The notes: a model not told the origin generated them from the letters alone. A stretch of 64,000 nucleotides of DNA from Clostridiales bacterium 38-18 (GCA_001897605.1 MKTL01000016.1:62001-126000), one strand, 5' to 3'. Numbered from the stretch's first letter, positions 19,842 to 29,139 are shown. Made by a program: numbers and translations.

Positions 19842-21122
19842 GTGGTTTTTACAAACAAAATTGAAGAAAGAGATCTGCACAAGGAGCAAAAGCTGCTAAT
19901 ATTGGCTTTGTTTCCAACCTTATTTTTATTATTCGGTTTAATCTATGCACTTCTCGATCATGAAACGCTTTTAGGAGGTTTGAAAGCAATTGTAAAATCT
20001 CCAACCACTCTTTTAACCGACTTTATGGCATTGGGCGGCATAGGTGCAGCCTTTGTCAATTCTGCACTCATCGGTTTTTTTAACCTGTATCTGTTAAAGC
20101 GCTTCAAGCTAAGGATCAATGGTCTTCTAATTGCAGCGTTCTTCACCGTCTTAGGTTTTTCATTTTTTGGAAAAAACGTTCTTAACATTCTGCCGATCTA
20201 CTTTGGCGGCTATCTATACGCGCGCTATCAAGAAATTCCGATGAAAAACATAATACTCGTTATCATGTTTAGTACCGCACTGGCGCCAATAGTAAGCTTT
20301 ATTACCTTTAGTGGTATTTTCACAGAGGGCTTCAGCTATTTAATGGGGCTGATAACAGGGATTTCTATAGGCTTTATCATCGTCCCATTGTCGTCGCATA
20401 TGATTCGCTTTCACGATGGTTTCAACCTTTATAACATTGGCTTCACAGCAGGTATAGTCGGTACGGTGATTACAAGCGCACTAAGGAGCTTCGACGTGGA
20501 TATCGCTACCGTCAATATCATCCATGAGACCAATAGCCCTTATGTCATCGGACTTTTAGTTTTATTATTCTTATACCTAATCGGGGTTGGGGTGTATACC
20601 AATAAGGATGCGTTTAAACGTTACAAGGAAATCTTTGATTATAGAGGTCGTACCATTACAGATTTCACCTCCCTACTGGGATATGGTATTACCTTTGTCA
20701 ACATGGGCGTATTGGGTCTAGCCAGTGTCGCCTTTGTTCTGATACTAGGTGGTGTCGTCAATGGACCAGTAATTGCAGGTATTTTAACGATTGTAGGGTT
20801 TGCAGCATTTGGTAAGCAGCCGAAAAATTGTTATCCAATAGTTTTAGGCGTCCTTTTGGCAGGTGTTTTTTTTGGCTACGATTTCTCAAGCACAACCTTT
20901 TTGATTTCAGCGCTGTTTTCTACCACCATCGCACCAATTGCAGGTGCATATGGTCCAGTAATTGGTGCAATAGCAGGAATGCTACACTTGACTCTGGTAA
21001 CAAATATAGGTATTATTCATGGAGGGATAAACCTTTACAACAACGGTTTTTCTGGGGGAATCGTTGCTGGATTTATGTTACCAATCATAGATGCGTTTAA
21101 GAGGGGGAGTAGGAAGTTATGA
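19842..21122 (+). CDS. DUF1576-like integral membrane protein with internal duplication
   Basis: Polytopic membrane protein of 426 aa with about a dozen hydrophobic segments. It is tentatively placed in the DUF1576 family, whose function is not established. The two halves are clearly homologous: GKNVLNILPIYFGG in the first matches GKQPKNCYPIVLG in the second, and FHDGFNLYNIGFTAGIVG matches IHGGINLYNNGFSGGIVAG. Tandem inverted or parallel repeats of this kind are typical of transporters or channels, so a transport role is a fair inference. The GTG start follows GAGGTG by 5 nt. Its last 4 nt overlap the next gene (ATGA), so the two proteins are probably made together. Confidence 0.78.
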   Translation: MVFTNKIEERDLHKEQKLLILALFPTLFLLFGLIYALLDHETLLGGLKAIVKSPTTLLTDFMALGGIGAAFVNSALIGFFNLYLLKRFKLRINGLLIAAFFTVLGFSFFGKNVLNILPIYFGGYLYARYQEIPMKNIILVIMFSTALAPIVSFITFSGIFTEGFSYLMGLITGISIGFIIVPLSSHMIRFHDGFNLYNIGFTAGIVGTVITSALRSFDVDIATVNIIHETNSPYVIGLLVLLFLYLIGVGVYTNKDAFKRYKEIFDYRGRTITDFTSLLGYGITFVNMGVLGLASVAFVLILGGVVNGPVIAGILTIVGFAAFGKQPKNCYPIVLGVLLAGVFFGYDFSSTTFLISALFSTTIAPIAGAYGPVIGAIAGMLHLTLVTNIGIIHGGINLYNNGFSGGIVAGFMLPIIDAFKRGSRKL

Positions 21123-21463
21123 GACACGAAATAAAAAAGCTCTGCAAAATAGTGGATGAATTGACGACATTATTTTTGAGAGAGGATACCAACGAGGTTG
21201 ATTTTAAGATTATTACTGAGCCAGATCGCTCTATCGTGAGAATTGTAGATTATAATACAAAATATTCAGAGGAATTTATCAATCACTTTGAAAAGATGCT
21301 CAATAATCAAAGACAGTCAGAAATAGAGGAATATTACTGGCAGCTTGCAGGTGAAAATGATGACGATGATGAGCTGACTTTAATCAGTGCCATGATCGAT
21401 TCAGCAACTGTTGAGAAAAGGGATGGCAACCTTTATATCGAGCTTGTTAGACTAAATAAGTAA
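21119..21463 (+). CDS. Small cytoplasmic partner protein (114 aa)
   Basis: Unrecognised soluble protein of 114 aa, acidic in its second half (QLAGENDDDDELTLISAMID). It overlaps the stop of the DUF1576-like membrane protein by 4 nt, so translation is coupled, and a terminator at 21482-21509 follows. No signal peptide, membrane segment or catalytic motif is visible. The tight pairing suggests a regulatory or accessory subunit of the membrane protein; this is context only. Confidence 0.75.
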   Translation: MRHEIKKLCKIVDELTTLFLREDTNEVDFKIITEPDRSIVRIVDYNTKYSEEFINHFEKMLNNQRQSEIEEYYWQLAGENDDDDELTLISAMIDSATVEKRDGNLYIELVRLNK

Positions 21464-21481
21464 GAAGACTGTAATCAGATT

Positions 21482-21509
21482 AAAGCGAACTTTTAGGTTC
21501 GCTTTTTTT
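21482..21509 (+). terminator. Rho-independent terminator
   Basis: AAAGCGAAC (21482-21490) pairs with GTTCGCTTT (21497-21505) around a 6-nt loop and runs into T7. It closes the DUF1576-like operon. Confidence 0.9.
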
Positions 21510-21548
21510 GACTTTAATAGGGAGTGGCTTGTAATGGAGGCGCTAAAA

Positions 21549-22406
21549 ATGGCATATCTAATTGGATTTTGTATGAGCATAATGATCAGTGGTATTGCAT
21601 GGTATAAAAAAAGTCTGACTACGAGTGGCGCTATAGCTGCCACCGTTTTAGGCGGGTTGGTTTTCGGGGCTGGAGTGCCATCGCTTACGATCGCTCTTGT
21701 GGCTTTTTTTGTTTCCTCAAGTGTCTTATCTAAGCTGAGTCAATGGATGGGTGGTGCACAAATTGCACAGGTGGAGCAGCGATTGTCAAAGACTGGTCGC
21801 CGAGATTATACACAGGTACTTGCAAACTCAGGTGCTGCCTTGATGTGCTTGATCATGCTAATTCTCACAAGAAATCCTATATATGAAGTCGCTGGTGTTA
21901 TTTCATTTGCTGCAGCGAATGCCGATACATGGGCGTCTGAGATTGGCGTATTAAGTCATCAAAAACCAGTGAACCTCATCTCTAGAAAGCCTACTGATAA
22001 AGGTATTTCAGGGGGTGTCACTGTACTTGGGCTAGTTGCATCAGCATTGGGAAGTGGCTTTATCGCTGTAGCCTTTATCTGTATTCACTGGGCGCTAAAT
22101 TGTGTAGCGCCAATTGCTTTATTTGTCTCACCTGTACTTAACCCCATATACCCAACGCAAAAGCTGCTGATTTTTGGGGTCATTATCAGCGTTGCAGGTT
22201 TTTTGGGCTCTATATGTGACAGCGTGCTCGGAGAGCTTTGGCAGGTTAAATACGTAGAGGTTGAAAGCAATAGAGTGACTGAGCGAACCAAGGATGTAAA
22301 GGTGACCTATCTCAAGGGCGTTAGATGGCTAGACAACAACCTTGTGAATTTCATAAGTAATGCCATCGTTACCCTGCTAGGACTACTAGTGAGTGGGCTA
22401 GTTTGA
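21549..22406 (+). CDS. DUF92 / TIGR00297 family membrane protein
   Basis: Integral membrane protein of 285 aa resembling DUF92 (KSLTTSGAIAATVLGGLVFG, then ANADTWASEIGVLS and RKPTDKGISGGVT). Plant members include phytyl-phosphate kinase (VTE6), so a CTP-dependent prenyl- or lipid-phosphate kinase is one possibility; the bacterial role is not established. Two starts are possible. ATG at 21534 has GGGAG upstream. The ATG at 21549 has GGAGG (21536-21540) eight nt upstream and gives a usual family length, so it is preferred. It appears monocistronic after the preceding terminator. Confidence 0.8.
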   Translation: MAYLIGFCMSIMISGIAWYKKSLTTSGAIAATVLGGLVFGAGVPSLTIALVAFFVSSSVLSKLSQWMGGAQIAQVEQRLSKTGRRDYTQVLANSGAALMCLIMLILTRNPIYEVAGVISFAAANADTWASEIGVLSHQKPVNLISRKPTDKGISGGVTVLGLVASALGSGFIAVAFICIHWALNCVAPIALFVSPVLNPIYPTQKLLIFGVIISVAGFLGSICDSVLGELWQVKYVEVESNRVTERTKDVKVTYLKGVRWLDNNLVNFISNAIVTLLGLLVSGLV

Positions 22407-22436
22407 TTTCAGATGTAAATTGATTGTTAACTTACC

Positions 22437-22465
22437 TTGTAATTAGAAGGTTTAAGGGGTATAAT
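22437..22465 (+). promoter_or_regulatory. Sigma-A-type promoter of the S41 peptidase gene
   Basis: TTGTAA (22437-22442) and a consensus TATAAT (22460-22465) are separated by exactly 17 nt, 26 nt before the ATG. Confidence 0.7.
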
Positions 22466-22491
22466 TAATTCCATGACAAAGGAGGTTGGAT

Positions 22492-24030
22492 ATGGCACAG
22501 ACGAATTCAGTTAAGAAAGATCCTAAAACACTATTAATGGAGAAAAAACTGCGTAAGCAGAGGCGAAATAAATTAATAAAAAGTGGTCTAGCGATATTGA
22601 TGGCGCTTTTATTGATTGGAACTGCTCTTGCGCCAATATTCGCAGATACTTATATAGCAACCGACGAATTATATTTAGGAAATGGTCAAACCTTAGTTTC
22701 AGATAGCAATGTGACCTATACCGTACAAGCTGCAACTACTGGTACAGATGAGAATTATCATGATTTCATCGATTTTATGATAGACACCGTTCAAAGTAAT
22801 TACTATAAGGACGTCAACAAGCAAGCGCTTATTGAAGGTGCCTATAAAGGTATTTTCAATGTCCTCGATCCATACAGCACCTACTTTACACCGGCAGAAT
22901 ACGACAGCTTTAATACCTCTTTAGAGGGTGAATTTTCTGGTATAGGCGCTTCCATCACAGAAGGGGAGTCTGGCTATGTCGAGGTTGTAGCACCGATTAA
23001 AGATACACCTGCTGACAAGGCTGGATTAAAGTCGGGAGATATGATCATCAAAATCGATGGCGTGGAGGCAGCTGGCTTTACGACAGAAAAAGCAGTTTCT
23101 TTGATTAGAGGCGAAAAGGGAACCGCTGTAAAGCTCACTATCAAACGCCCTGGCCTTACGGATTTACTGGAATTTACAATCGTTCGCGATACGATTATTA
23201 TTAAATCAGTCAACTATAAATTATTAGATAATGGCATTGGATACATTCAAATCACAGAGTTTGGTGATAAAACCAGCAGTGAGTTTGACGCAGCCATGGC
23301 ATTTATGACAAATAAAGACGTTAAGAAACTCATCGTCGATGTGAGAAACAATCCAGGTGGTTACCTCGATACTGCCATCCATATTTCGGATTATTTTATA
23401 CCAGAGGGAAAATCGATTGTAAAGATCGATTACAAAGGAACGAATGATCGCACTTATAGAGCGACCACTGCAAAAGCACCTATGGACGTCGCTGTTTTGG
23501 TAAATGGTGGTTCTGCAAGTGCATCTGAAATTTTCTCAGGTAGCCTACAGCAAACGGGCAATGGTGTCGTAATCGGTACGACGACATTTGGCAAAGGTAC
23601 CGTTCAAAATTTAATGCCACTTACAAATGGCGGTGCAATAAAGGTTACTATTGCAGAATACCTACTTAACAACGACTATAAAGTAAATGGCGTGGGTATC
23701 ATACCAGATATTAAAGTCGAAGCACCAGTTAGTATGACGGATGAGTTGGCTGCATCCTTAGCACCGATAAACGTAAATGCAGGTTCGATTTCACTTAACG
23801 TATATGCAGCTCAACAAAGATTGGCGCTACTTGGCTACGACGTTAAGGCAGATGGCTCTTATGGCCCTATGACCAAAACGATCATCAAAGAATTTCAAAC
23901 GGCACAGGGCTTAACCGCATCAGGTCTGTTATCTAAGGAAACCTTGACGGCTATTCAAGAAGCTCTGGTCTCAGATGGTTCAGAGTATGATCCTCAGCTT
24001 GAGGCGGCTATAGCGTTTCTTAATAAGTAA
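22492..24030 (+). CDS. S41 carboxyl-terminal processing peptidase with PG-binding domain
   Basis: Membrane-anchored serine protease of the CtpA/CtpB family, 512 aa. The order is cytoplasmic N-terminus, one TM segment (~35-55), a PDZ domain (~140-215, VEVVAPIKDTPADKAGLKSG), the catalytic core and a C-terminal peptidoglycan-binding module (~435-495, QRLALLGYDVKADGSYGP). The nucleophile is the Ser in GGSASASEIFSG and the general base is the Lys in TTFGKGTVQNL. Related enzymes cleave regulatory or envelope proteins from their C-termini; the substrate here is unknown. AAAGGAGG precedes the ATG by 6-7 nt; TTG at 22486 is in frame but too close to that site. A terminator follows at 24043-24085. Confidence 0.93.
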   Translation: MAQTNSVKKDPKTLLMEKKLRKQRRNKLIKSGLAILMALLLIGTALAPIFADTYIATDELYLGNGQTLVSDSNVTYTVQAATTGTDENYHDFIDFMIDTVQSNYYKDVNKQALIEGAYKGIFNVLDPYSTYFTPAEYDSFNTSLEGEFSGIGASITEGESGYVEVVAPIKDTPADKAGLKSGDMIIKIDGVEAAGFTTEKAVSLIRGEKGTAVKLTIKRPGLTDLLEFTIVRDTIIIKSVNYKLLDNGIGYIQITEFGDKTSSEFDAAMAFMTNKDVKKLIVDVRNNPGGYLDTAIHISDYFIPEGKSIVKIDYKGTNDRTYRATTAKAPMDVAVLVNGGSASASEIFSGSLQQTGNGVVIGTTTFGKGTVQNLMPLTNGGAIKVTIAEYLLNNDYKVNGVGIIPDIKVEAPVSMTDELAASLAPINVNAGSISLNVYAAQQRLALLGYDVKADGSYGPMTKTIIKEFQTAQGLTASGLLSKETLTAIQEALVSDGSEYDPQLEAAIAFLNK

Positions 24031-24042
24031 TAATAATCATTG

Positions 24043-24085
24043 AGGGTTGCTGAAAATATAACATCTATTTTTAGCAGCCCTTATT
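24043..24085 (+). terminator. Terminator after the S41 peptidase
   Basis: A stem of about 16 bp with G-U pairs (AGGGTTGCTGAAAATA with TATTTTTAGCAGCCCT, 24043-24058 and 24066-24080) is followed by TTATTTAAT. The U-tract is moderate. Confidence 0.7.
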
Positions 24086-24128
24086 TAATGTTAATTAGTA
24101 TAGTTTTATTTAATGATTCAACGGTTTT

Positions 24129-24145
24129 CTAACAATGGATTAACA
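24129..24145 (+). promoter_or_regulatory. Candidate response-regulator box
   Basis: CTAACA (24129-24134) and TTAACA (24140-24145) form a direct repeat with an 11-bp period, the spacing used by OmpR/PhoB-type regulators. It lies 18 nt before the start of an OmpR-family regulator gene and could mediate autoregulation. The sequence is short and AT-rich, so chance is possible. Confidence 0.35.
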
Positions 24146-24163
24146 AGAAGTCATGAGGTAGAT

Positions 24164-24835
24164 ATGAAGCAAATCGTTATAGTTGAGGATGATATTAATC
24201 TAAGCCGAGGTCTTGTGCTGGCACTGAAGTCAGATGCCGTTCAATTGGTACAGTGTCATGATGTTAAAGCTGCAAAAGCCCAGCTTGCATGCGGCATGAC
24301 GTCACTCGTCCTATTAGATATAAATTTACCAGACGGAAGTGGGTTTGAGATTTTAGAGCTAATTAAGCGCAATGAGCCTCATATCCCCGTCATCCTTTTG
24401 TCTGCAAATGATATGGATGCAGATATCATAAATGGACTTGAAAAGGGAGCCGATGACTATATAACCAAGCCATTTAACTTAGATATATTAAGGGCTAGAG
24501 TAAACACACAGCTGAATAGACTTCAAACAAAATCGGCACATGCTTTGGAAATTGAAGATTACAGGTTTGACTTTGAAAGAATGCAATTTAGTAAGGGACC
24601 TATTCAAATAGAGCTCAGTAAGATAGAACAGAGATTGCTAAGAGCATTGGTGGAAAACCGAGGGTTAACACTTCGTCGAGACCTTTTAGTCGAAAGAGTA
24701 TGGCAAACGGAGGGCAATTGGATTGAGGAAAGCACATTATCGGTTACAGTGAAAAGGCTTAGAGATAAGCTGGACGCAGCGGATTATATTAAAACCGTTT
24801 ATGGGATTGGATACACTTGGGTGACGAAGATATGA
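24164..24835 (+). CDS. OmpR-family response regulator
   Basis: DNA-binding response regulator of 223 aa. The receiver domain (~1-115) keeps the acidic pocket (VEDD), the phospho-acceptor Asp in LLDINLPDGSG and the Lys in DDYITKPF. The winged-helix domain (~125-220) ends in the standard YIKTVYGIGYTWV. TGAGGT lies upstream of the ATG at 24164; a longer in-frame start at 24113 has no binding site. Its last codons overlap the histidine kinase start, so it forms a two-component pair. The following ABC transporter genes are the likely target or signalling partner, as in Bce-type antimicrobial-response modules. Confidence 0.93.
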   Translation: MKQIVIVEDDINLSRGLVLALKSDAVQLVQCHDVKAAKAQLACGMTSLVLLDINLPDGSGFEILELIKRNEPHIPVILLSANDMDADIINGLEKGADDYITKPFNLDILRARVNTQLNRLQTKSAHALEIEDYRFDFERMQFSKGPIQIELSKIEQRLLRALVENRGLTLRRDLLVERVWQTEGNWIEESTLSVTVKRLRDKLDAADYIKTVYGIGYTWVTKI

Positions 24836-25776
24836 TGCAATGGCTCTTTAACGAAATCATTATCAGTAAGGCTTTTGTAATCGTGGTTTTGGTCATAATG
24901 GTGAGCGTAATTGCTTATGCCATTTATAAGGTGCACGAAACCTCAAGCGTCATGAAAAAGCTTAAAGACATGCTTGACCATGCAGCCAATGGGACTTTTA
25001 ACGCATCAGAGTATAATGAAAGTCTATTTTCATCAGTAGAAAATCAATTTAGTAAATACATTGCCTCATCTGAACGCGGTAGGATCATCGTCGAAGAGGA
25101 ACGAAACCGCATTAAGGCGCTGATATCCGATATATCGCATCAAACCAAAACGCCTTTAGCGAACCTACAGCTTTATAGCCAGCTGATATCTGAACAGCTT
25201 CAGGAATCGGGACAAAGCGAGCAGCTAGAGGCGATCCGCGCAGTTCAAAATCAAACCCATAAGCTTAATTTTCTCATCGACATGCTGATCAAGCTGTCTA
25301 GGCTTGAGGCTGGCATTATTAAGCTATCGCCTTGCATAGCCGACGTTATGCCCTTGCTGAGTGAGCTAAAGCTAATCTACGAACCCATAGCAGAAACCAA
25401 GGGAATTGCTCTTTCGATTATACCGACTGAAGACAAAGCCATTTTTGATAAGAAATGGACACTGGAAGCCTTGGGCAATGTCGTCGATAATGCGATAAAG
25501 TACACCCCTGCAGGTGGTAGAATTATGATATCCGTTGCTGCGTTCGAGCTATTTATAGCGATCAATGTCACAGACGATGGGATGGGGGTTGATGAAGCTG
25601 AGCACGCCAATATCTTTACGAGATTTTATCGCTCTATGGATGCTGCAAGTGTTGATGGACTTGGTATTGGTCTTTTCTTGACGCGTCAAATCCTATCAGA
25701 GCAAAACGGCTACATAAAACTGAAGTCCTCAAAGGGCAATGGCGCCACCTTTTCCATTTATCTTCCAAAAATCTAA
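24832..25776 (+). CDS. Sensor histidine kinase with minimal membrane anchor
   Basis: Histidine kinase of 314 aa. Only one hydrophobic segment (~8-28) is visible and there is no extracellular sensor domain. The kinase core is complete: H-box ISDISHQTKTPLANL, N-box GNVVDNAIKYTPAGG, G1 DDGMGVD and G2 GLGIGLFLTRQ. Kinases of this design often receive their signal from a partner ABC transporter, which fits the two genes that follow. The ATG at 24832 overlaps the regulator's TGA, so translation is coupled. Which substance triggers it cannot be told. Confidence 0.9.
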   Translation: MMQWLFNEIIISKAFVIVVLVIMVSVIAYAIYKVHETSSVMKKLKDMLDHAANGTFNASEYNESLFSSVENQFSKYIASSERGRIIVEEERNRIKALISDISHQTKTPLANLQLYSQLISEQLQESGQSEQLEAIRAVQNQTHKLNFLIDMLIKLSRLEAGIIKLSPCIADVMPLLSELKLIYEPIAETKGIALSIIPTEDKAIFDKKWTLEALGNVVDNAIKYTPAGGRIMISVAAFELFIAINVTDDGMGVDEAEHANIFTRFYRSMDAASVDGLGIGLFLTRQILSEQNGYIKLKSSKGNGATFSIYLPKI

Positions 25777-25837
25777 ATCTTTCAGGATTGTCAGAATTAA
25801 AAAAGTGATCTAAAGAATTGAGTAAGATTCGTTTGAT

Positions 25838-25870
25838 AAAATCTGTATTGCGTATACAGATTTTTATTTT
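25838..25870 (+). terminator. Hairpin with U-tract between kinase and transporter genes
   Basis: AAAATCTGTAT (25838-25848) pairs with ATACAGATTTT (25854-25864) around a 5-nt loop and is followed by a T-rich tract. It ends only a few nt before the ribosome binding site of the ABC ATPase. It is either a terminator after the kinase or an attenuator in the transporter leader. Confidence 0.65.
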
Positions 25871-25882
25871 ATAGGAGGCGTG

Positions 25883-26545
25883 ATGACGGTTTTAAAAGCT
25901 GAAGGGCTTAAAAAGGTATATGGCTCAGGTGAGCAAAGTGTATTTGCACTTAACGGTGTGAGCATAGAAGTGAAAAAAGGAGAGTTTGTTGCAATCGTCG
26001 GCACATCGGGCAGCGGCAAATCAACCCTATTACATATGCTGGGTGGTCTCGATCGACCGACTGAAGGCAGTGTTACGGTTGAAAATCAATCGATTTTTTC
26101 ATTGAAGGAAGAGGCGCTGACGATTTTCAGGAGAAGGAAGATTGGCTTTGTGTTTCAAAGCTACAACTTGATTCCAGTTTTATCGGTATATGAAAACATC
26201 CTTATGCCCATTCAGCTGGATGGTGGCACGCCTGATTTAGAGTACATCCATCAAGTCGTCGATACCCTAGGACTTTCTCAAAAGCTACAGAACCTCCCCA
26301 ATAATCTATCGGGCGGACAACAGCAGAGGGTTGCAATCGCTAGAGCTATGGCAAGCAAGCCCGCTATCATTTTAGCAGATGAACCAACTGGCAATTTAGA
26401 TTCTAAAACCAGCCAAGACGTTATGAGTCTACTTAAGGTTTCCAATCAGAAATTTTTGCAGACCATCGTTATGATTACACATAATGAGGAAATCGCACAG
26501 CTTGCGGATAGAATCATCCGTATAGAGGACGGCAGAATCATTTAG
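25883..26545 (+). CDS. ABC transporter ATPase (LolD/MacB-type)
   Basis: Cytoplasmic ATPase of 220 aa. It has Walker A GTSGSGKST, the Q-loop in FVFQSYNLIP, signature LSGGQQQRVAIARA, Walker B ILADEPTGNLD and the switch His in MITHNEE. It belongs to the class that pairs with FtsX-type permeases, which is what the next gene encodes 12 nt downstream. AGGAGG (25873-25878) fits the ATG at 25883 better than the GTG at 25880. It probably powers export or a mechanical process at the membrane rather than uptake, since no binding protein is present. Confidence 0.93.
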   Translation: MTVLKAEGLKKVYGSGEQSVFALNGVSIEVKKGEFVAIVGTSGSGKSTLLHMLGGLDRPTEGSVTVENQSIFSLKEEALTIFRRRKIGFVFQSYNLIPVLSVYENILMPIQLDGGTPDLEYIHQVVDTLGLSQKLQNLPNNLSGGQQQRVAIARAMASKPAIILADEPTGNLDSKTSQDVMSLLKVSNQKFLQTIVMITHNEEIAQLADRIIRIEDGRII

Positions 26546-26557
26546 AGGAGGTTTAGG

Positions 26558-29134
26558 ATGCGAGTTGCGAATAGAAGATACTTATGGCTTTTAAGTATTC
26601 GAATATTGAAATCACAAAAAACAAGAAATCGAATCGCTGTTTTAGCGATTGCGCTTACAACGGTTTTGTTTACCACCCTGTTTACCATTGGGATGTCCTT
26701 TAATGATGCCGTACAGGAGGCAAACTTTAGACAGGTTGGCGGTTATGCGCATGGCACTTTTAAATATCTAAGTGAGTCAGAGTTTAATCAAATCAAGAGT
26801 GATTCTGAAATTAAAGCCTATGGGCTTAGACGTGTGGTTGGAATGCTTGTGGATCCGCCGTTTAACAAATACCATGTGGAGGTAGGGTACAGCGATGCAA
26901 ATCAAGCAAAGTGGATGTATTGTGAGCCAATCGCTGGAGCGCTACCAAAGGAAGGCACCAACGAGGTCGCAACCGACTTAAAGGTGTTGGATTTACTCGG
27001 TGTTAAGCCTGAGCTTGGTGCAAAGATTGAGCTAGAGATAGACGTAAATGGCATTATGGTTAAAGAAAGCTTTGTCCTTAGTGGCTGGTGGCCTTATGAT
27101 CATGCTGTAAAAGCCAATCATGTCCTGGTGCCTGAAAGCAGGCTGACCACTATTTTTAAAGACGCCAACTATGACGTCACAAAGAAAGACAATATTTATG
27201 TCGGTACCTGGAATATGGATGTCATGCTTGATAATGCGTTCCAGATAGAGCCCACCATGCTAGGAATCATAGAAAGAAATGGCTTCCAAGTGGAAGAGCC
27301 AATGAACGAGGATACGTATATCAATGTCGGCATCAATTGGGGCTATACCGGTGCACAGCTTTTTGAAAATATAGATATTGGAACGGTTGTCGGAATGATT
27401 GGCATGCTATTAATGATTACTGCAACTGGATATTTGATTATCTATAACCTCTTTCAAATTTCAGTCATGAATGACACGCGCCTATGGGGTCTGACTAAGA
27501 CGATTGGATTAACGGGCAAGCAGATCAAAGGCATCGTTTACAAGCAGGCAAGTCTACTCGCTGTGGTAGGTGTACCTATGGGTATGTGTGTGGGCTATCT
27601 GACGGGTATCCTTCTCACACCAGTCGTTCTCAATCAGATGAATGGCGTTATAAAGGAAACCGTTTCTGTGAATCCAGCTATATTTGTATTTTCGGCTTTA
27701 TTCTCTTACCTTACCGTCCTTGTTTCATGCTTAAAGCCTAGTAGGATTGCTGCAAGGGTGACACCGATCGAGGCGATACGGTATGTAGAGACAAACGGCT
27801 ATCGATCAAAGGGACGTAGTAAATCCAGTGGCGTTAAGGTTTCATCCCTTCAGCTGGCATTAAGAAATTTGATGCGGAGCAAGAAAAAGACGGCAATCAC
27901 GTTGCTTTCCCTGTCACTTTCGATCGTACTGTTGACGATGACGGTTACTTTTTCAAATGGCTTTGATATGGACAAGTATCTTTCAGACCTTGCGGTGGAT
28001 TACATCGTAGCAGACAGCGACTACTTTGAGGTATCACGGCACTGGGAAAACGATAAGGGGTTGACGGATGACGTCATTAAGACGATGCAACAGATAGACG
28101 GAATTAGTGACTTTGGTAGGGTTTATGGATTAAACACAGGCGTCTCAGAATACGTTCCTGAAGCCTATTATAGAGCCTTCTTTGGGAGATGGAATGACGC
28201 GGCAACCGTTGATCAGATGATACAGGGTGCTAAAAGGGACAGTGCGGGCAATATTAACAATTATGCACAGCTTTACGGTATGGATCAGTTCCTTATGGAT
28301 CAACTGACCGTAATCGACGGCGACCTCTCCAAGCTCAACGATCCGAGTGGGCGCTATGTTGCGGCCGTTTACAGCCTAGATGACTATGGACACGTGATGG
28401 CAGACTCGCATTGGGCGAAGATAGGCGATCAGATAACATTGACCTATGGAGAGGATAGAGATAGCATCTATGAAGTCGCTGCAACCGTTCAGGTACCTCA
28501 TGCAATTGGTTACCGCTATTATGGTATCGATGAATTCATACTCAGTTCGGAGGTCTTTTTAAAGGATACGAGGACAAGTGACGTCATGTACGTTGCCTTC
28601 GATGCAGACGATGCCTCAAAAGCTAAAATCGATCAATTTTTGAACGAGGTAACAGCAAATGATTTTTCTAGCCTGAACTATGAGAGCAAGAAGACGCAGG
28701 AGGACGCATTTCGATCCTTTCAAAAGATGTATTTAACGATTGGTAGCTTAGTGAGCTTCATCATAGGTCTTATCGGTATATTAAACTTTATCAATGCGAC
28801 CATAACCAGCATCGTTGCCAGAAAGCACGAGTTTGCTTTGATGCAGGCTATCGGAATGACAGGCAAACAGCTAAAAGCCATGCTTATCAGCGAAGGCCTG
28901 CTCTATACCGTGGGATCAGTCCTGTTTGTAGGTATAATAGTGGTCTTAACCAGTCCCTTAATTGAACATTTACTAAACAGTGTATTTTGGTTTATTACGT
29001 ACCGCTTTACCTTAACCCCAGTTTTATCCGTGTTGCCAATTTTCGTAATTCTAGGCACCTATATTCCTATGGTCATCCTCAGATCTGTCAATCGATCGAG
29101 TATAGTAGAACGCCTAAGAGAATCAGAGCTTTAA
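26558..29134 (+). CDS. FtsX-family ABC transporter permease, two repeats (858 aa)
   Basis: Large permease with two FtsX/MacB-like halves. Each half has one N-terminal TM (~25-45 and ~440-460), a large extracytoplasmic region and a three-TM bundle (~275-390 and ~735-850). Both halves carry the typical coupling segment (NDTRLWGLTKTIGLTGKQIK and KHEFALMQAIGMTGKQLKAM). The tandem layout differs from the ten-TM BceB/VraG permease, so this is better called a MacB/SalY-like peptide- or lipid-handling transporter next to a two-component system. AGGAGG lies 7 nt before the ATG, and a terminator follows at 29140-29175. Confidence 0.9.
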   Translation: MRVANRRYLWLLSIRILKSQKTRNRIAVLAIALTTVLFTTLFTIGMSFNDAVQEANFRQVGGYAHGTFKYLSESEFNQIKSDSEIKAYGLRRVVGMLVDPPFNKYHVEVGYSDANQAKWMYCEPIAGALPKEGTNEVATDLKVLDLLGVKPELGAKIELEIDVNGIMVKESFVLSGWWPYDHAVKANHVLVPESRLTTIFKDANYDVTKKDNIYVGTWNMDVMLDNAFQIEPTMLGIIERNGFQVEEPMNEDTYINVGINWGYTGAQLFENIDIGTVVGMIGMLLMITATGYLIIYNLFQISVMNDTRLWGLTKTIGLTGKQIKGIVYKQASLLAVVGVPMGMCVGYLTGILLTPVVLNQMNGVIKETVSVNPAIFVFSALFSYLTVLVSCLKPSRIAARVTPIEAIRYVETNGYRSKGRSKSSGVKVSSLQLALRNLMRSKKKTAITLLSLSLSIVLLTMTVTFSNGFDMDKYLSDLAVDYIVADSDYFEVSRHWENDKGLTDDVIKTMQQIDGISDFGRVYGLNTGVSEYVPEAYYRAFFGRWNDAATVDQMIQGAKRDSAGNINNYAQLYGMDQFLMDQLTVIDGDLSKLNDPSGRYVAAVYSLDDYGHVMADSHWAKIGDQITLTYGEDRDSIYEVAATVQVPHAIGYRYYGIDEFILSSEVFLKDTRTSDVMYVAFDADDASKAKIDQFLNEVTANDFSSLNYESKKTQEDAFRSFQKMYLTIGSLVSFIIGLIGILNFINATITSIVARKHEFALMQAIGMTGKQLKAMLISEGLLYTVGSVLFVGIIVVLTSPLIEHLLNSVFWFITYRFTLTPVLSVLPIFVILGTYIPMVILRSVNRSSIVERLRESEL

Positions 29135-29139
29135 AGACG

